Shown: in pieces, positions 29,975 to 34,360 of the stretch
Layout: each line of letters starts with the position of its first letter
Numbering within the stretch: the first letter of the stretch is position 1
Virus record (IMG/VR): IMGVR_UViG_3300022723_000051
Span: 1 to 34,360 of that record
Direction: 5' to 3' (one strand)
Length of the DNA: 34,360 bases
Origin: a virus
Position numbers and translations under genes: made by a program
Notes under the pieces: generated by a model
Told to the model about the DNA's origin: nothing
What the model saw: only the letters and a program-made list of their open reading frames with translations
The model's database searches: none

Positions 29975-29993
29975 GAGACTCAGACGATGACCA
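29975..29993 (+). repeat. 19-base leader repeat, copy 2 (start of 29987 gene)
   Basis: This is an exact copy of the 29680-29698 sequence, placed the same way over the start of the 259-residue gene. Both starts thus share ribosome site, spacing and first codons, which would give like translation rates or a common control. Confidence 0.85.
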
Positions 29994-30766
29994 CCGACAC
30001 CACCGACGCCCAGATCCTCAGCGCCGTGTCCGACGCGATCGACGAGTACGATGCGCGGGTCCGTCGCGACCCCAAGGCCTCGAACCCTAACTGGCCGGTA
30101 ATGGTCTACGGCACACTCGCCGGCATGGGCGTGGAGATGGGCGACGTACCTGACGGATCCGATCCGCACCACATCGCCACGCTCGCCGACGGGCGCGAGA
30201 TCCACGAGTACGACGCATCCGCCAACGGCGCGGCCCGGTACCGGATCGAAGCAACCGAACCCGTCTCTCGCATCGAGATCTGCGAAGACAACGCCGGTGG
30301 TCTCTGGCTGGTGCCGATCGGCGAGGGGATCATGATCGAGATGCCGGAGACCGGCGACGCGCTCACCGACTGCCGGACCTACGGTGACGATTGGGACCGC
30401 ACGACGTCACCGCCGAGCGTATGGCCGCTCAACGACGACGAGCTCGACGACATGGTGCTCGTCGCCACGTACGACACCCGGTCCAGGGACTGGACGCACG
30501 ACCTCGACCCGGAGAGCATGGGCCGCGCGGCTCGTACCTACTTCGGCATCGATCTGGAGCCGCTCGCTGACCGCTACGTGGACGAGCTCGCCGACATGGG
30601 CGTCACCGTGCTCCACGCCGAGCGCGGCGAGGTTGTCTGCGACGACCAAGGTCCGGGCTTTCGGGCCACCGCCGAGTCGATCATCCGTGCGCTCGACGCC
30701 ATCCGTGGCCAGGAGGGCGACACGGCGGCCGTCTACGAGGCGTTCCACGCCGCGCTCGCCGGATGA
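29987..30766 (+). CDS. Acidic protein of the rightward cluster
   Basis: This 259-residue protein, MTTDTTDAQILSAVSDAIDE, has many Asp and Glu residues throughout. It has beta segments such as RYRIEATEPVSRIEICEDNA and GGLWLVPIGEGIMIEM, and an Ala-rich helical end. No enzyme or DNA-binding motif is seen. Acidic proteins in such accessory clusters may mimic DNA or counter host defence, which is speculation. The last codons overlap the next gene (ATGA). Confidence 0.65.
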   Translation: MTTDTTDAQILSAVSDAIDEYDARVRRDPKASNPNWPVMVYGTLAGMGVEMGDVPDGSDPHHIATLADGREIHEYDASANGAARYRIEATEPVSRIEICEDNAGGLWLVPIGEGIMIEMPETGDALTDCRTYGDDWDRTTSPPSVWPLNDDELDDMVLVATYDTRSRDWTHDLDPESMGRAARTYFGIDLEPLADRYVDELADMGVTVLHAERGEVVCDDQGPGFRATAESIIRALDAIRGQEGDTAAVYEAFHAALAG

Positions 30767-31236
30767 GAGATCTGCTGCACGTCACGCTCAAGACGGGCCA
30801 CGAGCGCATAAGTCCGAGGAGCGAAGTAGGGGCCGGCGTCATCGAGACGTTGGCCCCTCTGCTTGCGCGCGCGATAGACGGCGAGCACGTCGGACTGCGC
30901 CAGGTGCCCGGATACACGTGGACCGCGGCGGACGCCGGACGGTGCTGCACTTTCACGCTGTGGGCACAGCATACCGAGGGCGGGCGTCCCGAGCCGGTGC
31001 CGGTGCTCACCGTCGGCATCGCCGATCACTCGCGCTGCGGCGCGACGCTGTGGCGGTTGCTCCACGAGCGCTCCGATCCTCGCTACGCGACGGACCCGTC
31101 ACGGCAACCACCGACACCGTGGTGCGCGGACCGGATAGAGATCGGTATGGCGCTCTATCCAGAGACCGCGGAGTGGTCCGGCGACTGGAGCCGCTGCGTC
31201 GCCCACACGTGGCTCGCGACGCGGGGGCTACGGTGA
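30763..31236 (+). CDS. Rightward-cluster protein, unknown
   Basis: This 157-residue protein starts in an ATGA with the previous gene and reads MRDLLHVTLKTGHERISPRS, then VPVLTVGIADHSRCGATLWR and CADRIEIGMALYPETAEW. Mixed alpha/beta with several Cys and Trp; no motif could be named. From memory, short phage proteins with 'VLTVGIA.....SR..W..L' occur in accessory regions without known role. The stop overlaps the XRE start (GTGA). Confidence 0.65.
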   Translation: MRDLLHVTLKTGHERISPRSEVGAGVIETLAPLLARAIDGEHVGLRQVPGYTWTAADAGRCCTFTLWAQHTEGGRPEPVPVLTVGIADHSRCGATLWRLLHERSDPRYATDPSRQPPTPWCADRIEIGMALYPETAEWSGDWSRCVAHTWLATRGLR

Positions 31237-31433
31237 GCGCCGTGCTCGGTGCTCGCATCCGCGAGGCGCGTCTCGCCGCCGGACTGACCCAAGTCGAGCT
31301 CGGCGAGCGCATCGGCCGCACGCAGGCAGTCGTCTCAGCGTGGGAGCGCGGCGAACGTCGACCGAGCGTCGATGCGCTCGTCGCTCTCGCCCACGCGCTC
31401 GGGCGGTCTACCGACTGGCTGTTGGGACTCTAA
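31233..31433 (+). CDS. Second XRE-family HTH protein
   Basis: This 66-residue protein consists of one Cro/CI-type HTH: LGARIREARLAAGLTQVELG, then ERIGRTQAVVSAWERGERRP and ALAHALGRSTDWLLGL. The GTG at 31233 overlaps the stop of the previous gene (GTGA). The longer open frame upstream in this phase is a shadow of the two previous genes. With the leftward XRE gene at 29252 it could form a two-repressor switch. Confidence 0.9.
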   Translation: MSAVLGARIREARLAAGLTQVELGERIGRTQAVVSAWERGERRPSVDALVALAHALGRSTDWLLGL

Positions 31434-31448
31434 TCCAAAGGAGATACG

Positions 31449-31664
31449 ATGCCGCTAATCAGATGCGACGATTGCGAGCGCGAAGTGTCGGACCAAGCCT
31501 CGGCCTGCCCGCAGTGTGGTCGGCCGATCACGATAACGACCCGTGGAGAGCGTGTACGAACCGCAGAAGACAACGCGCTGACGCGTAACCGCGGCTGCGC
31601 CGACATGATCCTATGGCCATTCATGGTCGTCGTGATCCTTGCGCTGTTGTGGCTGGCGGCGTGA
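31449..31664 (+). CDS. Zinc-ribbon membrane protein
   Basis: This 71-residue protein has MPLIRCDDCEREVSDQASAC-PQCG, a CxxC...CxxC zinc ribbon of the kind found at the N-terminus of small membrane proteins. A polar linker follows, then a C-terminal hydrophobic helix (DMILWPFMVVVILALLWLAA). The AAAGGAG site before the ATG is strong. It is the last gene of the rightward cluster, ending ten bases before the convergent late gene. The function is unknown; superinfection or membrane effects are possible. Confidence 0.7.
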   Translation: MPLIRCDDCEREVSDQASACPQCGRPITITTRGERVRTAEDNALTRNRGCADMILWPFMVVVILALLWLAA

Positions 31665-31673
31665 GAGCAGTCA

Positions 31674-33002
31674 TCACGTCAATATCAGCCGTCCGGTCGT
31701 AACGACGAAGCGGCCGACTGAATAGTCGACTTGGCTGTCCGCGGGTCTCGACGCTCCGACCCTGATGTCACTGATCCTGTGGTCGGCACTGGCCGGTGTA
31801 CCGCTGATCGCGCCCTCAGCGATCAGCACGCCGTCGACGAACCAAGCCCATTCGTCGGCCGCCTGATCCCAGCGTACCTCGATGAGATAAAACGTTTCGA
31901 TGCTGATCGGTGCGTTGAAGCCGATAAGCCCGCTAGGCTGAATGTTAAGGTTTACGGTCAGCTCGCTCGTAAAGAAATCCCGTGCGACGAATACCTCAGC
32001 GACCGTCGCCCCTGTGGCCGCCACGCCATGCGCGACGGAGACGGCGTCACCGTCGGCGAGTGACTCCGATGTGACGTAGAGACCGAGGGTCATCCATGAT
32101 CTGGCGAGCGGATCGCTGAGAGCGGCGTGGCGCACGAACGCCTGTTCGCCTGCCGAGACCTGTACACGCAGCGCCTGACTGCCCCACCACGTCGGGGCGC
32201 CCATTGGGACCGCCGCGTCCTCGTCGAGCACCGCCGCGCCCGTCACGGTCTCGCCCAGATCCCACGTCTCGACGTAGCCCGTGCCCTCGAACGTCTCATC
32301 CCATTCGTAACCCGCGACCTGCACGATCGCGGGGGGCTGGCAGCTGAAATCGAACGTCTCGCCCGGATCGGCGATCACGGGCGCCGTCACGCGCACATCG
32401 ACACCGCTAGGTACGGTCGGTGCCGAGCCAGACCCCGCCGTAGACCCGACGAGTTGCGTCAGCACATGCGAGCTGTCGCCGAAGAACGGCCCGATATCGA
32501 GCTCCGCGCCCGCCGACGCGACGACCGCGAACAACGCGCAGCCGCTCGTACGCAGGAACCTGATCTCCACGCTCTCGGAGGAGTCGTTACGGACGTGGAA
32601 CAGCCGTGGATACGTGTCCCAATACCAGACATCATCGGTCGGGTCCGCTGGATCTGGTATCGAGCGACCGAGACGTGCCTCGATCGCCGCTTGCGACGCT
32701 AACCCGCCGTGCGTCCGAGCCGGTACGGCGTGCGCGTTGAAGCGGAACAATCCACGGGGCTCGCCCGCCCATACCGGCACGTCCTCATCACGACTGTAGC
32801 AGTCTGCCGCAGGGTAATGGTCGAAATCGGCAGCGACCCAGCCGAATGTGGTGAGCACGACGGTCGGGCGGCCTTGACACCCAGGATCGGTAGGCGACGC
32901 GACCACCTGAGCCGAGCCGCCCTGTAGCAGTGGCAGCACCGGCTGGTCCCACAGCGGGCGCGTGTCCTGACTACGCCGTCTCCCGAGCGTGGGGATAAAC
33001 AT
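31674..33002 (-). CDS. Virion fibre-like protein with concanavalin/LamG-type domain
   Basis: This 442-residue protein has an N-terminal region with GWVAADFDHYPAADCYSRDE and beta-rich stretches. Its C-terminal part resembles a LamG or concanavalin-like jelly roll: YEWDETFEGTGYVETWDLGE, GSQALRVQVSAGEQAFVRHA, and WDQAADEWAWFVDGVLIAEG. Such domains bind sugars or proteins, so it may take part in host recognition. It is the last gene of the late block and converges on the zinc-ribbon gene. No clear terminator is seen in the nine-base gap. Confidence 0.75.
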   Translation of the reverse strand: MFIPTLGRRRSQDTRPLWDQPVLPLLQGGSAQVVASPTDPGCQGRPTVVLTTFGWVAADFDHYPAADCYSRDEDVPVWAGEPRGLFRFNAHAVPARTHGGLASQAAIEARLGRSIPDPADPTDDVWYWDTYPRLFHVRNDSSESVEIRFLRTSGCALFAVVASAGAELDIGPFFGDSSHVLTQLVGSTAGSGSAPTVPSGVDVRVTAPVIADPGETFDFSCQPPAIVQVAGYEWDETFEGTGYVETWDLGETVTGAAVLDEDAAVPMGAPTWWGSQALRVQVSAGEQAFVRHAALSDPLARSWMTLGLYVTSESLADGDAVSVAHGVAATGATVAEVFVARDFFTSELTVNLNIQPSGLIGFNAPISIETFYLIEVRWDQAADEWAWFVDGVLIAEGAISGTPASADHRISDIRVGASRPADSQVDYSVGRFVVTTGRLILT

Positions 33003-33006
33003 TCGG

Positions 33007-34014
33007 CTAGACTCCGCCGTCGGTGATGATCAGGATCTCGGTCGGCGCCGCGCCGGGCGCGGTGAACCGCAGGACCACGCGGTTCGCGTTTATGTCGGCG
33101 GCGGTGGCGGCCATCTCGTACCAGCCGCTACCGATCTCGCTGACGACACCGGCGGCTGCACCGAACACCGACCCGTCCTGCGACATTTGGGCGGTCACGG
33201 TCAGGCCCGTTTCCGCCGTGACGAAATCAGTCGCGTCGACCATCTTGAACGGCACTGTCAGGGCGCTGTTCTTCGCCGGTATAGAGCGCTGCGTCTTGAG
33301 CGTAGCCGTGTCAGTCAGCAAAGTCGACGTGTTGTCCCCGATCGAGTCCACGCTGTCCTGAGACGCGAGCGCCTGGAGTGATGCGCCCTTGGCGGTGTAC
33401 TGGCCGACACGCCATACGTGGTCACCTGACGTAACGGCGGCAGCAAGCGGCGATCCCGTCAGAGTCTCGACCGTCGCCATGGGCCACGTCAAGGCGGTGA
33501 CACGCGCGAAACTCAGGACATCGTTGCTCGCCTTGTGGAGCGCGAGTATTTCACCGGCCAACTCGGTGGTCTGCGCATCAGCGATGTCCGTCATGTTAAG
33601 CGCGGTCGTCGTGTTGTTCGTGGTCGTCGAGATCGTCGCGCCATTCGCGTAGAGGAACTGACGGAAGAGCCTCGCGGCTTGCTCGTCGATGCTCTCGATA
33701 CGGAACCGTCCGAGCACACCAGCCACGAGCTTGCCATCGAGAGTCTCGTCGTTCGGAGCGACGAACACCCAATAGACGGACCCTTGCGTGAAGTCAGCGT
33801 CGTTGGTTGGGTCGATTGAGACCTTCTGGACTCCCGTCACGACGTTGGTCACCGTGATCGTGCCGGCATCCAGAGTCATGGCTGAGCCGTCTTTGTGGAC
33901 TACGACATCCGCCTGTTCGAGTGTCGCCGAGAAGTCAGCTTTCGTGCCGTCCGCTAGGGATGTATGCCAATAGAACTCAGCGAGTTCGTCGGCTCGTAGT
34001 GTACCTAGGTTCAT
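33007..34014 (-). CDS. Tail or fibre structural protein
   Basis: This 335-residue protein begins MNLGTLRADELAEFYWHTSL then DGTKADFSATLEQADVVVHK, a beta-sandwich-like opening. A Thr-rich helix (NGATISTTTNNTTTALNM) and a second beta domain ending FTAPGAAPTEILIITDGGV follow. From memory, beta proteins with 'DGS...T...V....G....v' and a late 'FTAPGA.P...l.i.t.' occur in phage fibres and base plates. The ATG at 34014 overlaps the stop of the junction-spanning gene (ATGA). Confidence 0.65.
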   Translation of the reverse strand: MNLGTLRADELAEFYWHTSLADGTKADFSATLEQADVVVHKDGSAMTLDAGTITVTNVVTGVQKVSIDPTNDADFTQGSVYWVFVAPNDETLDGKLVAGVLGRFRIESIDEQAARLFRQFLYANGATISTTTNNTTTALNMTDIADAQTTELAGEILALHKASNDVLSFARVTALTWPMATVETLTGSPLAAAVTSGDHVWRVGQYTAKGASLQALASQDSVDSIGDNTSTLLTDTATLKTQRSIPAKNSALTVPFKMVDATDFVTAETGLTVTAQMSQDGSVFGAAAGVVSEIGSGWYEMAATAADINANRVVLRFTAPGAAPTEILIITDGGV

Positions 34015-34360
34015 CCGATGAGACCTCCGTTGATGAGGCCGTTATTGATGAGACCTCCGTTGATGAGATTCCCCGTACCTCCGCTCGCTACCGGGTCGAA
34101 TCCCTGGACGATGGCCTGCATCCTGGCGTTCACAGGCGCGGGGTTCACGACGACTTCAGTGTCACTCGTCAGCCGATACATGATCTGGTGTGAGCCGCCG
34201 AATTGTGCTGGCCCCTCATGCTCATCGAGCAACTCGGTCCATCCGGCGTCCGTCGCCCATGATGTGATGCTATCTTGGTGAGTGTGGGCGTAGCACAAGT
34301 ACCGCGTCTTCGCGCCACTCAGGCTCACGGTCATTGTGTCGACGAAGCTTGAGCCTGAGT
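34011..34360 (-). CDS. Membrane-anchored virion protein, C-terminal part (continues from base 1)
   Basis: This is the downstream part of the gene that starts at 232. Read from base 34360, in frame with base 1, it gives DSGSSFVDTMTVSLSGAKTR, then a beta domain (YAHTHQDSITSWATDAGW) and ends with the repeat LINGGLINNGLINGGLIG, coded by a 21-base direct repeat (34017-34037 and 34047-34067). The ATG at 34334 could start a 107-residue protein if the sequence were not circular. The uninterrupted frame across the junction makes the longer 193-residue product more likely. Confidence 0.75.
   Translation of the reverse strand, partial: SGSSFVDTMTVSLSGAKTRYLCYAHTHQDSITSWATDAGWTELLDEHEGPAQFGGSHQIMYRLTSDTEVVVNPAPVNARMQAIVQGFDPVASGGTGNLINGGLINNGLINGGLIG

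Noticed and set aside
30384-31433. Rightward frame of 349 codons
   Set aside because: Its first 283 codons are Arg/Ser-rich shadow of the two genes at 29987 and 30763; only the last 66 codons, from GTG 31233, encode a real HTH protein.
34331-34360. Partial gene end (nine codons then TGA) at the right edge
   Set aside because: The alternative frame across the circular junction gives a full coherent protein, so this short frame is likely chance.
1-34360. tRNA genes
   Set aside because: No cloverleaf with a GTTCGA-type T arm was found by eye in the intergenic gaps; a covariance search was not possible.

Overview
The window looks like the complete genome of a GC-rich tailed phage, probably podovirus-like, given as a circularly permuted linear sequence. 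The strongest evidence for completeness is that the leftward reading frame starting at 232 is still open at base 1. It continues in the same frame from base 34360 into the reading frame that ends at 34011, making one sensible 193-residue protein. Virus-type content is clear: a terminase large subunit, a portal of about 757 residues, a scaffold, a major capsid protein and a head-tail adaptor. I recognise no tape-measure protein, integrase, DNA polymerase, holin or endolysin. The host cannot be read from the sequence. Base composition, frequent GTG starts and the type IV-B genes fit a high-GC host such as an actinobacterium, but this is inference.

Layout. Nearly all genes run leftward and are packed with 1-10 base overlaps (ATGA, GTGA, TGATG). 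The late block runs leftward from 13770 to 1 and, across the junction, from 34360 to 31674. It encodes a putative small terminase, TerL, four small proteins, portal, scaffold, coat, an inserted HNH homing endonuclease, a beta-helix protein, several virion proteins, the adaptor and fibre-like proteins. The middle block (13.8-17.9 kb) holds a ParB-like protein flanked by two unusual pentamer-repeat arrays, a conserved phage protein of unknown function, a DnaB/RecA-fold helicase, a replication initiator with helically phased iterons inside its gene, and an HNH nuclease. The block from 18 to 29.2 kb holds a Gly-Tyr repeat protein, a DUF6948-like protein and an AraC-like HTH protein. It continues with a type IV-B CRISPR-Cas-like cassette (cysH-like, csf3/cas5, csf2/cas7, csf1/cas8 with an embedded cas11), RusA, a cytosine-5 DNA methyltransferase split by an intein, small membrane and zinc proteins, RecT and a RecE-like nuclease. 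A divergent control region with an XRE repressor lies near 29.2-29.65 kb. A short rightward cluster (29.7-31.66 kb) ends with a second XRE protein and a zinc-ribbon membrane protein.

How the parts work together. RecE-like nuclease, RecT, RusA, helicase and initiator form a recombination-dependent replication module. The methyltransferase probably protects phage DNA. The csf genes lie inside that operon, coupled to rusA by a TGATG overlap, so they would be expressed with the replication genes. There is no CRISPR array, no cas6, no cas1/cas2 and no nuclease or DinG helicase, as expected for type IV-B. The csf1 reading frame has an alpha-helical C-terminal extension beginning at an internal ATG with a near-perfect Shine-Dalgarno sequence. 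This suggests that the small subunit Cas11 is made by internal translation initiation. The phage-borne type IV-B complex with this gene arrangement is the most notable content of the window.
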